DNA of 64,000 nucleotides from positions 1 to 64,000 of the forward strand of contig JAGYHQ010000002.1 in the NCBI GenBank assembly GCA_018456245.1. Direction: 5' to 3'. Below the pieces are notes generated by a model. It made no database searches, was not told the DNA's origin, and saw only the letters and a program-made list of their open reading frames with translations. The stretch is from Tenacibaculum sp. (lineage in GTDB: Bacteria; Bacteroidota; Bacteroidia; Flavobacteriales; Flavobacteriaceae). Within the stretch, counting starts at the first letter, position 1. Each line of letters starts with the position of its first letter. Shown one piece after another: positions 54,607 through 62,511 of this stretch. The translations under genes and the position numbers were made by a program.

Positions 54607-56127
54607 TTATTTCCCCACAATAACATTAAAATCCCAATAATCTTTTTCTTTCTTTAAAAGTTCTTTAAACAGTGCATAAATAGGAATATCAAAAGCGTCA
54701 GATAAATGCGTTGTATGCTGTTGTTTCATAGTCGCATTTTTCTCATCTTTTTTCACTTTTTGAATTCCGTTTCGTCCTTCAGTAGCTTCTGCTCGTTCCA
54801 TAGATAAAATTAAATCTGGGCAGTTTCCTTCATTAATTCTAATTTTTTTAAAACGAGACCTTGTTTCTTTTAGCATTATATTAACCAAAATAAACTTATC
54901 GTTATGAGGAGCAACAGGTTTGTGTTTGGATTTGTTGTAAACAGTCCAACCTTTTTCTTGTAGCAATTTAACCAAAACATCACCGTAAGTCTCATTTGTT
55001 CCTTTTTTAAATTTCGCATTCCCATCGTGACCATAATATAAATGAATAACTTTTTTTAAAAAGGGCTTGTAATATTCATCAAAGTCATTTACTAAATCTT
55101 CTAAATCTTGTGTTTCGCTTTGTTGCGATGCCCAAAACTCCTTCAAAACACGATATTCTTGTGGCAAATTTTGACTAACAACAGCAGACAAGAAAACGCC
55201 CCAATCAATAGAAAGTATCAAAGGATGACCTTGTACCAAATCAGCATCTTGGCGACAATTAAGATGAGCCATAGTGTAATCGGCAGTGATAGATTCTAAA
55301 TATTCATTATCATAAGCTGTGTAATAATGTCGTTTTGGTTTCAGTTGTAAATAAAAACCATTCTGAATTTCAGTCGGACGAATGTTCCTAATTTCCGCAT
55401 CATAAATCAAATCCGAAGGCGACTCATCTTTCATTTCATCAAACCACTCTTTACGCAAATTCAGTTTATTAATCAAAGCAGAAGCCTTTATAAAAGCGTA
55501 TTTTTTAGGTTTCTTTTTCGCCACATCTTCCATATCCGTAAACCACTTTCCTTTTTTAGTCAGTGGTGTAGAACTCGCATAAACTTCAGCCCCCAAAAGT
55601 GATGCATCTTTAAAACGAGCTTCTACAGCTCTGTTGGTTGTTTTTACATTATTAAACAATTTCACAGGGTCAAAAAGTGCTGCCTCATCGCCAATAATAC
55701 CAAAAGAGTTCAATCCACGCCCACTATTAGGATTGTCCAAATTGACCATTTGAAAAATCGCCCCATTTGAAAAGTGAATAATATTATCCCATTTATCTGG
55801 CGTATAAAGAGGTTCGGCAAATCCGTAGCGTTTTCCGTTTTTTCCAACGACATAATCCGTACCTTCATAAAGCCCCAGAACCCTTAATCCTTTTTTAGTA
55901 GAAGGCAAAGTTCGTGATAAAATCTGCTGATAAGTAGAACCAACCAAAGCAAACGATGCTTGTGGCATTTGCTTAACCATTTCTTTCATAAAGAAAGCCA
56001 AAATAAATGACTTACCAGTTCCACGACCCCATTCTAAAAAGATTTTTGTCTTTTTTAAAACGGTAACAGCCAAAACTGCTGCAGCCTGTGCTGCGTTCAA
56101 AACTACTCGTAAAAATTTATCACTCAT
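54607..56127 (-). CDS. terminase large subunit
   Basis: Motor and nuclease that packs phage DNA. The 506-residue protein has Walker A WGRGTGKSFILAFF, a Walker B FGIIGDEAAL, the coupling region with STPLTKKGKW and a C-terminal RNase H-like nuclease (LILSIDWGVF, YYGHDGNAKFKKG, HLSDAFDIPIYALF) with acidic residues at the expected places. Its start overlaps the preceding small-subunit-like gene by eight bases. Confidence 0.9.
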   Translation of the reverse strand: MSDKFLRVVLNAAQAAAVLAVTVLKKTKIFLEWGRGTGKSFILAFFMKEMVKQMPQASFALVGSTYQQILSRTLPSTKKGLRVLGLYEGTDYVVGKNGKRYGFAEPLYTPDKWDNIIHFSNGAIFQMVNLDNPNSGRGLNSFGIIGDEAALFDPVKLFNNVKTTNRAVEARFKDASLLGAEVYASSTPLTKKGKWFTDMEDVAKKKPKKYAFIKASALINKLNLRKEWFDEMKDESPSDLIYDAEIRNIRPTEIQNGFYLQLKPKRHYYTAYDNEYLESITADYTMAHLNCRQDADLVQGHPLILSIDWGVFLSAVVSQNLPQEYRVLKEFWASQQSETQDLEDLVNDFDEYYKPFLKKVIHLYYGHDGNAKFKKGTNETYGDVLVKLLQEKGWTVYNKSKHKPVAPHNDKFILVNIMLKETRSRFKKIRINEGNCPDLILSMERAEATEGRNGIQKVKKDEKNATMKQQHTTHLSDAFDIPIYALFKELLKKEKDYWDFNVIVGK

Positions 56128-56677
56128 TACTTACTTCTTCGTGTGGAATGTCCTCAATTTCCAAATTATTAAAATCAAGTGTACCTTTTGCTAATTGATT
56201 AACAATAGCATCAGCCACACGCTTGTCAATAGTAAACTTCACAGGTTTATTTTCTAATTTCTCTGGGTTAAAGTCAATATCGTTACCATTATCAAGGTCA
56301 CCATATTTACCCATAAGTTCCAAGGCTTTACCCATTGCTTTTAAATCCTTGGCTTTTATAGCCATTTGAAAAAACTTGTGTGAATATTCATATAAAATAG
56401 CAAGTGTTCCTTCTCGTTGAGTTTTCAGTACATTTCCGAAAAGGCGTTCGGCATTTTGTAGATCACGAAACCCTTGTGCTCGTGCATAACCAAACTTATC
56501 ACAAAGCACTTCAACCGCTTGTGTTTTACTATGGAATTGCAATCGTAAAGTCCAAGCAGACAACCAACGCTCACGGATTTGCTGTTGCTTTTCCGTGAGC
56601 GTATATTTTTCAGAATCTACATAATAAGCGTAAATTTTATCAAATGTAGAATCGCCTGTTTTTACGAGTGCATTCAT
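56120..56677 (-). CDS. probable terminase small subunit
   Basis: The 185-residue protein is placed directly before the large subunit with overlapping ends. The N-terminal part has an HTH-like stretch (LQFHSKTQAVEVLCDKFGYARAQGFRDLQNAERLFG), followed by a long helical region and an acidic end. This is the usual layout of small terminases that recognise packaging sites. The family assignment is by position and pattern. Confidence 0.65.
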   Translation of the reverse strand: MNALVKTGDSTFDKIYAYYVDSEKYTLTEKQQQIRERWLSAWTLRLQFHSKTQAVEVLCDKFGYARAQGFRDLQNAERLFGNVLKTQREGTLAILYEYSHKFFQMAIKAKDLKAMGKALELMGKYGDLDNGNDIDFNPEKLENKPVKFTIDKRVADAIVNQLAKGTLDFNNLEIEDIPHEEVSNE

Positions 56678-56680
56678 TTA

Positions 56681-56748
56681 TAATTATTAATTGTAAATGG
56701 TTAATAATTAACGAGAGCATTAATAATTAACCATTGATAATTGAACAT
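56681..56748. repeat. AT-rich inverted repeat between phage genes
   Basis: ATGGTTAATAATTA (56697-56710) and TAATAATTAACCAT (56721-56734) are near-perfect arms, with further TAATTATTAATT words on the left. Related TTGATAATT words occur at 57727-57762 (inside a gene) and around 57250 and 61130, a family of low-complexity repeats common in Flavobacteriia. Confidence 0.6.
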
Positions 56749-57236
56749 TAATCAATATCGTTCCATTTCAAAGGATTAACCCCACAACAAGCCTTATTCT
56801 TTACAGAAAACTCACAACGATAACCACAAAGTCCTTCAACAAATACGGGACCGACTTTAAAAAAGTGAAAACTATTCTTATCAACTAAAAATCCACTATC
56901 AAAGCGTTCAGATAAAATTCGTGTTTCCATATCAAAACAAATCTGCTGACATAATTCTAATACTTCATTTTGAGCCTCGTAATCATCTAAATTCCCAGTA
57001 CGAGTATTTGGTTTACCAAGTATAGTAAATGCTGTTGTATGGTTATGAAAGGTTTTAACTTTATCGCCTTGTGTCTGCGTTTCTACAGCATCAATAAGCA
57101 TTACAGGAAGTTCTACACCTTTACGAAATGCTCCTGTAACTTCATTTACATTCCAACGATAACAACTATTAATTTCCTCGTGCTGTTTTGCCAAATTTTC
57201 TAAATAATTAACGATACCTAAAAATGTTCCTTTCAT
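56748..57236 (-). CDS. phage protein of unknown function, perhaps tail terminator
   Basis: The 162-residue protein begins MKGTFLGIVNYLENLAKQHEEI and has TTAFTILGKPNTRTGNLDDYEAQNEVLELCQQIC, then a C-terminal Cys-containing end (YRCEFSVKNKACCG). Proteins of this size with a short-loop beta pattern and this position often cap phage tails. It is four bases downstream of the next protein gene. Confidence 0.55.
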   Translation of the reverse strand: MKGTFLGIVNYLENLAKQHEEINSCYRWNVNEVTGAFRKGVELPVMLIDAVETQTQGDKVKTFHNHTTAFTILGKPNTRTGNLDDYEAQNEVLELCQQICFDMETRILSERFDSGFLVDKNSFHFFKVGPVFVEGLCGYRCEFSVKNKACCGVNPLKWNDID

Positions 57237-57240
57237 ATAA

Positions 57241-58023
57241 TTACTGTTTATTATTCATTGATAATTGTTCCGATAATTCACTTAAAAAAGTATAAACATT
57301 AGTGCGTTTTGTTTCTTCATAAGTTCCAAATTTCCCTCCTGCTAACTGCAAAATTAATTTACCAAAACCACTACTGTTTGGTAACTTTTGCCCCCTCTCT
57401 TTGGTAGGGGTGGGGTGGGCTTTTGGAAATACTCTCGGGTATTGTTTTGTAATATAAGTTTTACAACCTTGGTAAGCCATTGCTACAACCAGTAATTTCT
57501 TTAAGGATACATTTTTAAAGGCATTCGCTCTACGAGCTAAATCATGTTTGTCAAACGTAATTCGTTTACCTTGTTTATCCGTTTTCCTATACAAAACAGC
57601 ACACAAATACTGTAAATACTCTTTATCTTTCGTTTTATGCCAACCTAAAAACAAATCATCACAATGTGCAAATTCATCAATGGTAATATTAGTAAGTCTA
57701 TCCGCAGGAGGTAATATTTTTTTAGTATTGATAATTGGTAACTGATAATTGATAATTGAATAAGGAAACTTCGTCAATCCCACTTCATTATAAACCCATT
57801 CATAATGCTCTTTTAAATCTGAAAATTTTACATTACGGATAACCTTATACAACTTACGATATTTCCAAAATTGCCAAGGGCGAATATCCATTAAAATAAA
57901 AAGAACTCTATAATCAAAAAAAAGCCCTCTTTTTTCACTATTAAACAATAGTGCTAATTGTCTAAGTTGTAACTCACTTAAATCGTTCCACTCTTTAGGT
58001 ATGTTTAGGTTTATAATTTTCAT
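57241..58023 (-). CDS. phage protein, unknown, with two repeat-derived inserts
   Basis: The 260-residue protein begins MKIINLNIPKEWNDLSELQLRQLALLF. Two pieces appear inserted in frame: SIINYQLPIINTKK, from an AT-rich TTATCAATTATCA-type repeat at 57727-57762, and KAHPTPTKERGQKLP, from a GC-rich element at 57386-57424. Between them lies a conserved-looking region (DDLFLGWHKTKDKEYLQYLCAVLYRKTDKQGKRITF). No domain is recognised. Confidence 0.6.
   Translation of the reverse strand: MKIINLNIPKEWNDLSELQLRQLALLFNSEKRGLFFDYRVLFILMDIRPWQFWKYRKLYKVIRNVKFSDLKEHYEWVYNEVGLTKFPYSIINYQLPIINTKKILPPADRLTNITIDEFAHCDDLFLGWHKTKDKEYLQYLCAVLYRKTDKQGKRITFDKHDLARRANAFKNVSLKKLLVVAMAYQGCKTYITKQYPRVFPKAHPTPTKERGQKLPNSSGFGKLILQLAGGKFGTYEETKRTNVYTFLSELSEQLSMNNKQ
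57386..57424 (-). repeat. GC-rich palindromic element, short copy in a phage gene
   Basis: On the minus strand AAAAGCCCACCCCACCCC, then a small palindrome CCAAAGAGAGGGGG. It shares the AAGCCC(A)CCCC start and CCAAAG centre with the right end of the element in ileS. It is translated without breaking the frame. Confidence 0.6.
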
Positions 58024-58029
58024 ATTTAT

Positions 58030-58500
58030 TTATGAATTAAAAGGAACTCGCTCTATTGCTTTTGTAACTTTATTAATTAGTACATAAAAAACAATCATCA
58101 TAATAATTATAACAATTCCTAAAAAACCAATAGCGTAAAAGAAATATTGAGGTTTAAATTCACGGTTGTTTTCATTTTCAGTTTTAATATCGTTTTTAAT
58201 ATCCTCTCGTATGCTTTCAAGTTTCTCATTTATTTCGGCAGATATACAATCTATACGCTGATTACCTTTTTTATCATAAACAACACGAGCAACTGTTTTT
58301 GTTTCGTAATTAACCCGGGTTATAATAGTATCTTTATACCGTACGTTGGGTATAACAATACTCAACGAGTCGCCTTTGCGTTTAATTTCTTTTCGGTCAG
58401 TAATAGTAGTTTTTTTAGTATTATCAGTTGTAAGTACCTTTTTGTAGCTCTCACAACTAATAAATAGTAAAATGGGTAATAAATATTTTAAAACTTTCAT
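58030..58500 (-). CDS. candidate unimolecular spanin
   Basis: From ATG 58500 the protein has a lipoprotein signal (MKVLKYLLPILLFISC, Cys at position 16) and, near the C-terminus, a transmembrane helix (FFYAIGFLGIVIIIMMIVFYVLI). Between them is a polar periplasmic part. A lipid anchor at one end and a membrane helix at the other is the layout of unimolecular spanins, which join outer and inner membranes at the end of lysis. The gene is next to the endolysin. An earlier ATG-like start at 58536 would overlap that gene and hide the signal. Confidence 0.6.
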   Translation of the reverse strand: MKVLKYLLPILLFISCESYKKVLTTDNTKKTTITDRKEIKRKGDSLSIVIPNVRYKDTIITRVNYETKTVARVVYDKKGNQRIDCISAEINEKLESIREDIKNDIKTENENNREFKPQYFFYAIGFLGIVIIIMMIVFYVLINKVTKAIERVPFNS

Positions 58501-58513
58501 ACTTTCTAATTTT

Positions 58514-59071
58514 CTAAACAATAATTCTATAAACATTATTACTTCTATTAAGCCATCCTCGTAAAAACTTCTTATTAATAGGTCTAACAGTTGTTAAATA
58601 TCGGTAACGTTCATCACGGAGTTGTTTTAAACAATATAATTCAGCTTTATGGATGTGAGATATTGTTTCTCGTCCAAAAATACCATCAACTCTAACACCA
58701 ATACAGCTTTGAATAATCTTTACAGCTTGTTTAACCCCCATATTATAAGCCATATCAACATAAAATAATCTACATTTATACGGAACTAAATTCGCTTTAC
58801 TATTAATGTAATAATTGGTAAAAGCAAATAAACAGGCTTCATCTTCGGTTAAGTGTTTAAAAAACTCAAAGTCGTAATCAAATTTTTTAGCGTGTAGGTT
58901 CCATGCAATTCCCCAAATAGTCCAACCTCCTAAATCCCCACTAACATTATGCATTTTACCGCCACCTTCCCAACGCATTAACACAGGAAATACTTTTTCT
59001 TTAAAAAAAGTAAAATCATTCGGGAATTTCTTTGCTACTTTTAAATAATATTCAAAGGTTAAATGTTTCAT
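58514..59071 (-). CDS. endolysin, glycoside hydrolase family 108
   Basis: The 185-residue protein has the GH108 start FPVLMRWEGGGKMHNVSGDLGGWTIWGIAW, with the catalytic Glu in RWEGG, and a C-terminal peptidoglycan-binding part (SCIGVRVDGIFGRETISHIHKA). It should cleave the glycan strands of peptidoglycan at the end of infection. No signal peptide, so it needs a holin to reach the wall. It is flanked by the spanin candidate and the holin candidate. Confidence 0.9.
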   Translation of the reverse strand: MKHLTFEYYLKVAKKFPNDFTFFKEKVFPVLMRWEGGGKMHNVSGDLGGWTIWGIAWNLHAKKFDYDFEFFKHLTEDEACLFAFTNYYINSKANLVPYKCRLFYVDMAYNMGVKQAVKIIQSCIGVRVDGIFGRETISHIHKAELYCLKQLRDERYRYLTTVRPINKKFLRGWLNRSNNVYRIIV

Positions 59072-59074
59072 TTT

Positions 59075-59428
59075 TTAAGGATGACTTTTTTTATAGGTAT
59101 CAAAAGCCTTTTTTAATGATTCGTATTTGGTTTTCCAAAGTTCTTCAACATTCTGTAACTTTTCTCTTAATAAATTTATTTCCTTACTATGTAAGGCTTT
59201 TAAACTTTCAATTTCTTTCCTATGAGAATCTTTTAAATCAGAAATCTCTTTCCTTAATTCATCATATTTCTTATTAGCGTCATCAACATACTTGTCGTAG
59301 GCTAATTGCATACTATTAAGAGCATCTAACTTATTCTTCTTTCGTTGTTTAAAAGAGTCGTAAAAACCGCCAACACCAAATATGGTAGTTATAATAGTTG
59401 TAAAGTGTTCTGTAAAAAAATTACTCAT
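59075..59428 (-). CDS. small membrane/coiled-coil protein, possible holin
   Basis: The 117-residue protein has a short hydrophobic start (FTTIITTIFGVGGFY) and then one long coiled coil (ELRKEISDLKDSHRKEIESLKALHSKEINLLREKL). It is three bases upstream of the endolysin gene, where holins usually are. A single weak membrane segment is little for a classical holin, so the function stays open. Confidence 0.5.
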   Translation of the reverse strand: MSNFFTEHFTTIITTIFGVGGFYDSFKQRKKNKLDALNSMQLAYDKYVDDANKKYDELRKEISDLKDSHRKEIESLKALHSKEINLLREKLQNVEELWKTKYESLKKAFDTYKKSHP

Positions 59429-59466
59429 AAAAAAATAAATTAATTAATTAATATAGTTATTAGTAA

Positions 59467-59898
59467 CTATGTTGGTATTTGAATTTGTTTTGAATAGAAG
59501 AAACCTCCGATTAGTCTAATCACATAGTGAGTTAGATAATTTTTAAATTTCTTTTTAGGAGCGATTTTATTTCGCCAAATAAGACGTTCGTTATCTGCGA
59601 ATAAACGAGCCTTATACAAATTATTATCAAAATGTTGTATTTGCCCAATCTTATCAACCCATAACTTATCGTGCAATAAATCGCCAATAAAACCACTATC
59701 TATTGGCGATAATATCGACCATAAAAATTTAGGGATAGAAGCCAAATCCGTTTTAAAGCCTTTCTCTATTTTCAAAACATAACCGTCAGATAAGGTAATA
59801 TCAATATCTTCCGTAACTTCAAAAGTGCGTTCGCCCTTTTCATTAGGTAAATATTGAATAGGTATATATTTTGGTTGTTCTAAAAAATTTAATTTCAT
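59467..59898 (-). CDS. DUF1353 family phage protein
   Basis: The 143-residue protein shows the DUF1353 core: GFKTDLASIPKFLWSILSP, GFIGDLLHDKLW, then NERLIWRNKIAPKKKF and a C-terminal hydrophobic segment. The Asp and His residues are conserved as in the family, which is common in phages near lysis or tail genes and has no proven role. The gene stands alone between short gaps. Confidence 0.85.
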   Translation of the reverse strand: MKLNFLEQPKYIPIQYLPNEKGERTFEVTEDIDITLSDGYVLKIEKGFKTDLASIPKFLWSILSPIDSGFIGDLLHDKLWVDKIGQIQHFDNNLYKARLFADNERLIWRNKIAPKKKFKNYLTHYVIRLIGGFFYSKQIQIPT

Positions 59899-59923
59899 TT
59901 ATATATATATTTTTATTATCAAT

Positions 59924-59956
59924 TTCCTCCCTTTGGGAGGGGTAGAGTGGACTTAT
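59924..59956 (-). repeat. GC-rich palindromic element, degenerate copy between genes
   Basis: On the minus strand AAGTCCACTCTACCCCTCCC followed by AAAGGGAGG. The palindrome CCTCCCTTTGGGAGG is intact and the AAG(C/T)CCAC start matches the copies at 57386-57424 and 1544-1650. It lies in a 54-bp gap between two phage genes. Confidence 0.6.
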
Positions 59957-60471
59957 TCAAATTTGAATTGAACCCCTAAAGGTTCTCCGTTTAATTTCCA
60001 ATTTTTTAAAACAAAATCTTGAGCTAATCTTAAATTAACAACATCAAGTTCTGGATTAAATTCCAAAGCATCTCCAATATTATCTTTATGGAAATAGCGT
60101 TGAATTGAATTATAATTCGGATAGCCAACCTCTATTTTTTCAGTACCTTTTAGTTTACCTCCTTTTTGTAAATAGGCAAATAAATCTTGGGTAGTACCGT
60201 CAATAGTTACATAAGTAGGCGTATCGGAATCCTTTGTAAATTCCAAAGTATCAGAATCTAAAACTTTGATTTTTTCTTGGCTTACCTCTTTGATGTCATT
60301 TTCTTCTTTAATAAAATGTACGTCTTCATAGGTTTGGCAAAGCCAAAAAGATACTTTTAATTTTTGTAACAAAGGAATGTCTGAAAACTCCCCAGATGAT
60401 ACAAAAACATTCTTAACGATTTCTCCTGTAATAGGATTTACATAATTTGAATTTTTTGGTATTAATTTCAT
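59953..60471 (-). CDS. phage protein of unknown function
   Basis: The 172-residue acidic protein lies between the tail-fibre-like gene and DUF1353. Recognisable phrases: MKLIPKNSNYVNPITGEIV, SFWLCQTYEDVHFIKEENDI and SIQRYFHKDNIGDALEF. No domain is recognised. The spacing of 17 bases after the preceding gene suggests joint translation. A tail or fibre assembly role is possible from the position only. Confidence 0.65.
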   Translation of the reverse strand: MKLIPKNSNYVNPITGEIVKNVFVSSGEFSDIPLLQKLKVSFWLCQTYEDVHFIKEENDIKEVSQEKIKVLDSDTLEFTKDSDTPTYVTIDGTTQDLFAYLQKGGKLKGTEKIEVGYPNYNSIQRYFHKDNIGDALEFNPELDVVNLRLAQDFVLKNWKLNGEPLGVQFKFE

Positions 60472-60488
60472 TTTTTTTACGACTTATT

Positions 60489-61118
60489 TTAAATTCTATT
60501 ATTAGTAAGGGTAGCTGAAATATTTTCAAACTGATTTTTTTCAATTGATATATTCCAACCGGTATACCAATATTCTTGATAAGATCCCCATTGAGATAAG
60601 AATACCTTAGATACAATTACCTTTGGCTGTGTCCAAACAGTATTTAACTCGCCTATATATATACAATCTTTAGAGTCAGAAGCTCCGAACCTAACAGTAT
60701 AATTAACGAGATCTTCAGAACCAATAGTTTGGCAACTAACCGTTTCCCATCCTCTACTACTATTATATCCCGAAATAATCATTGTAAAACTACCTCCTGA
60801 TTTAAAATCAAAAACATCAACCCATATTTTAACAGTTGTAGAAGTTTTACTTACAGGTAATTTAATTTTTATAGCCCCAGTATCTCTACCAATTGCACTC
60901 ATATAAAAAGCATCTGGAGGAGAAAAAGTAGAAAACCCTTCAGGAGTTTTAGGAGATTCATGATTTTCAAGTATAACAGGATTTTTTCCCATTAAATCAT
61001 CGTACTTATTTTTTAAAAAGTTAAGATTATCAATAATCTTTTTAAAAGTAGTCCTTATACCATCGCCTCTACCATCATTGGCAGATGTTCCTAAATTAAA
61101 ATCTGTTAACCACCTCAT
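60489..61118 (-). CDS. tail-fibre or receptor-binding-like protein
   Basis: The 209-residue protein starts with RWLTDFNLGTSANDGRGDGIRTTFKKIIDNLNFL, a phrase typical of phage tail fibres and neck appendages (LGTsandGtGDtiR). The rest is beta-rich with a jelly-roll-like pattern (GAIKIKLPVSKTSTTVKIWVDVF, GWNISIEKNQF). It likely binds a surface structure of the host. Confidence 0.75.
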   Translation of the reverse strand: MRWLTDFNLGTSANDGRGDGIRTTFKKIIDNLNFLKNKYDDLMGKNPVILENHESPKTPEGFSTFSPPDAFYMSAIGRDTGAIKIKLPVSKTSTTVKIWVDVFDFKSGGSFTMIISGYNSSRGWETVSCQTIGSEDLVNYTVRFGASDSKDCIYIGELNTVWTQPKVIVSKVFLSQWGSYQEYWYTGWNISIEKNQFENISATLTNNRI

Positions 61119-61150
61119 ATTTACAATTGTTTATTGTTTATTGACAATTG

Positions 61151-61267
61151 TTAGTCAATATCACTTGTTATTATATTATTATCTGCTGTTAATTTTTCTG
61201 TATCACTTTTAAAAAAAGCTATTACACCATTTACACCTTGTTTCAATACTGAATATATCCGTATCAT
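61151..61267 (-). CDS. small phage ORF of 38 residues
   Basis: ATG at 61267, stop at 61151-61153. It reads MIRIYSVLKQGVNGVIAFFK and an acidic end. It lies in the otherwise empty 190-bp gap between the DUF6712-like gene and the fibre gene and directly behind the recurrent TGTCCTAT motif. Coding is likely by position but not proven. Confidence 0.4.
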   Translation of the reverse strand: MIRIYSVLKQGVNGVIAFFKSDTEKLTADNNIITSDID

Positions 61268-61294
61268 AGTTCAAAAGTCTTTATTATTTAATTC

Positions 61295-61307
61295 TTAAAA
61301 TAGGACA
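61295..61307 (-). promoter_or_regulatory. recurrent motif, copy 3
   Basis: Minus-strand TGTCCTATTTTAA, 28 bases ahead of the small ORF start at 61267 and just after the stop of the DUF6712-like gene. Confidence 0.5.
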
Positions 61308-61311
61308 ACAA

Positions 61312-62256
61312 TTATATCCCTATAATTCCATTTGTTTTAGTGATTTGTATATAATCTTTTTTATCTTCTTGGCTTTTGGTATTTGGTTCGTTCTGTTTCA
61401 ATAAACCAACTGCCATTTTCAAATATTCTTCACCTTCAATCTTCTTGTTTTCTTTGAATTTTGAATTTGTTTTAAATTCTTTCGCAATGGCTTTTTCATA
61501 AGGAAGAACATCAAATCGCATTTTCATTCCTTGTGCATCTAATACGAACATACCAGAATCCAACACATCCATAATCGTAAATGCCACGATAGACTGCTGT
61601 AAATATTCTTTTAGTTTTCGGTCATTTTCATTCAATTTTGAACTTTGAACTTTCAAACTTTTTAACTTTTCATCCCCAACCACAGGACGAATAAACCTAT
61701 CTTCAACCATTCGCATTTTTGGTTTCAGAGCCATAAAAGTCTGGCGAGAATTAAATATGTAATAATACTTATTAAAAGTTTCGCTATTATTGACAAGCAG
61801 TTCATTATAAACCGAATAACACGCACTATTTACCCATTTCGGAAAATGTTGGGAGTGTTGCTCCATATAAAGCAAAAGTTCATCAAGTGCCTCGTGTGCC
61901 GATGTCAAAAAAGAGCGTTGCAACTCTTTGAATTGCTTGTCTGTTGCTGTTTTGGTATGCTCATTATCCACCACTTGAATACCACTATTGGTAATTTGTA
62001 CTGCACCGATAGGCAAATACAAAAAGTAACCATAATTCGCCACAACCTCACGAGTCAAATCCAATGCTTCTTTAAAAACCTCGTTTGTATCTGTCTGCGG
62101 GGACGCCCCGCTAAACTCATCAAGTTGCTCCAACCCAATCGCAGGTTTTAAAAACGAGCGTTCAGCCTTTTTTAAATAAGGTTTTACATTTTCTATTTCT
62201 ACCGAGCCATTTACCGATAAATGTTCTCGCAAGGTCGCTGTATCTTGTATTAGCAT
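61312..62256 (-). CDS. phage protein, DUF6712-like
   Basis: The 314-residue protein is helical in its first half (LKKAERSFLKPAIGLEQLDEF ... ALDLTREVVANYGYFLYLPIGAVQITNSGIQV) and resembles the DUF6712 type found in Bacteroidota phages close to portal genes. A stretch KSLKVQSSKLN comes from a repeat-like AAAGTTCAAAGTTCAAAATT tract at about 61640. A 6-bp GC hairpin (GCGGGG-ACG-CCCCGC, 62097-62111) lies within it. Function is unknown, possibly connector or head completion. Confidence 0.65.
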   Translation of the reverse strand: MLIQDTATLREHLSVNGSVEIENVKPYLKKAERSFLKPAIGLEQLDEFSGASPQTDTNEVFKEALDLTREVVANYGYFLYLPIGAVQITNSGIQVVDNEHTKTATDKQFKELQRSFLTSAHEALDELLLYMEQHSQHFPKWVNSACYSVYNELLVNNSETFNKYYYIFNSRQTFMALKPKMRMVEDRFIRPVVGDEKLKSLKVQSSKLNENDRKLKEYLQQSIVAFTIMDVLDSGMFVLDAQGMKMRFDVLPYEKAIAKEFKTNSKFKENKKIEGEEYLKMAVGLLKQNEPNTKSQEDKKDYIQITKTNGIIGI

Positions 62257-62262
62257 TTCTCT

Positions 62263-62499
62263 TTATTTAATAAATATTACATTCTTATTTTTAAATATTT
62301 CAGGAGTATTATTAGGACAGCCACCCGTTCTATATTTATCATATTTAGTAATAAAATCATCAAACATAGAGGCATTTTCTACATAAAATTTATCAGATAA
62401 ATAATCATTCTCATTATTAAAATCTTCAACTAAATTTTTAGGAATCCAATACCAATGACAATCACTATCTTGTAATTTTTTTACAAATATTTTTTCCAT
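62263..62499 (-). CDS. small phage protein of unknown function
   Basis: The 78-residue acidic protein is rich in aromatic residues (DSDCHWYWIPKNLVEDFNNENDYL, GGCPNNTPEIFKNKNVIFIK) and has no domain I know. It lies six bases ahead of the DUF6712-like gene start and 12 bases after the portal-like gene, so it is in the same operon. Confidence 0.6.
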   Translation of the reverse strand: MEKIFVKKLQDSDCHWYWIPKNLVEDFNNENDYLSDKFYVENASMFDDFITKYDKYRTGGCPNNTPEIFKNKNVIFIK

Positions 62500-62511
62500 T
62501 TTTATCTAAAA

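Noticed and set aside
62097..62111. GC hairpin as a terminator
   Set aside because: It is inside a coding region with no T run; only a small GC-rich palindrome.
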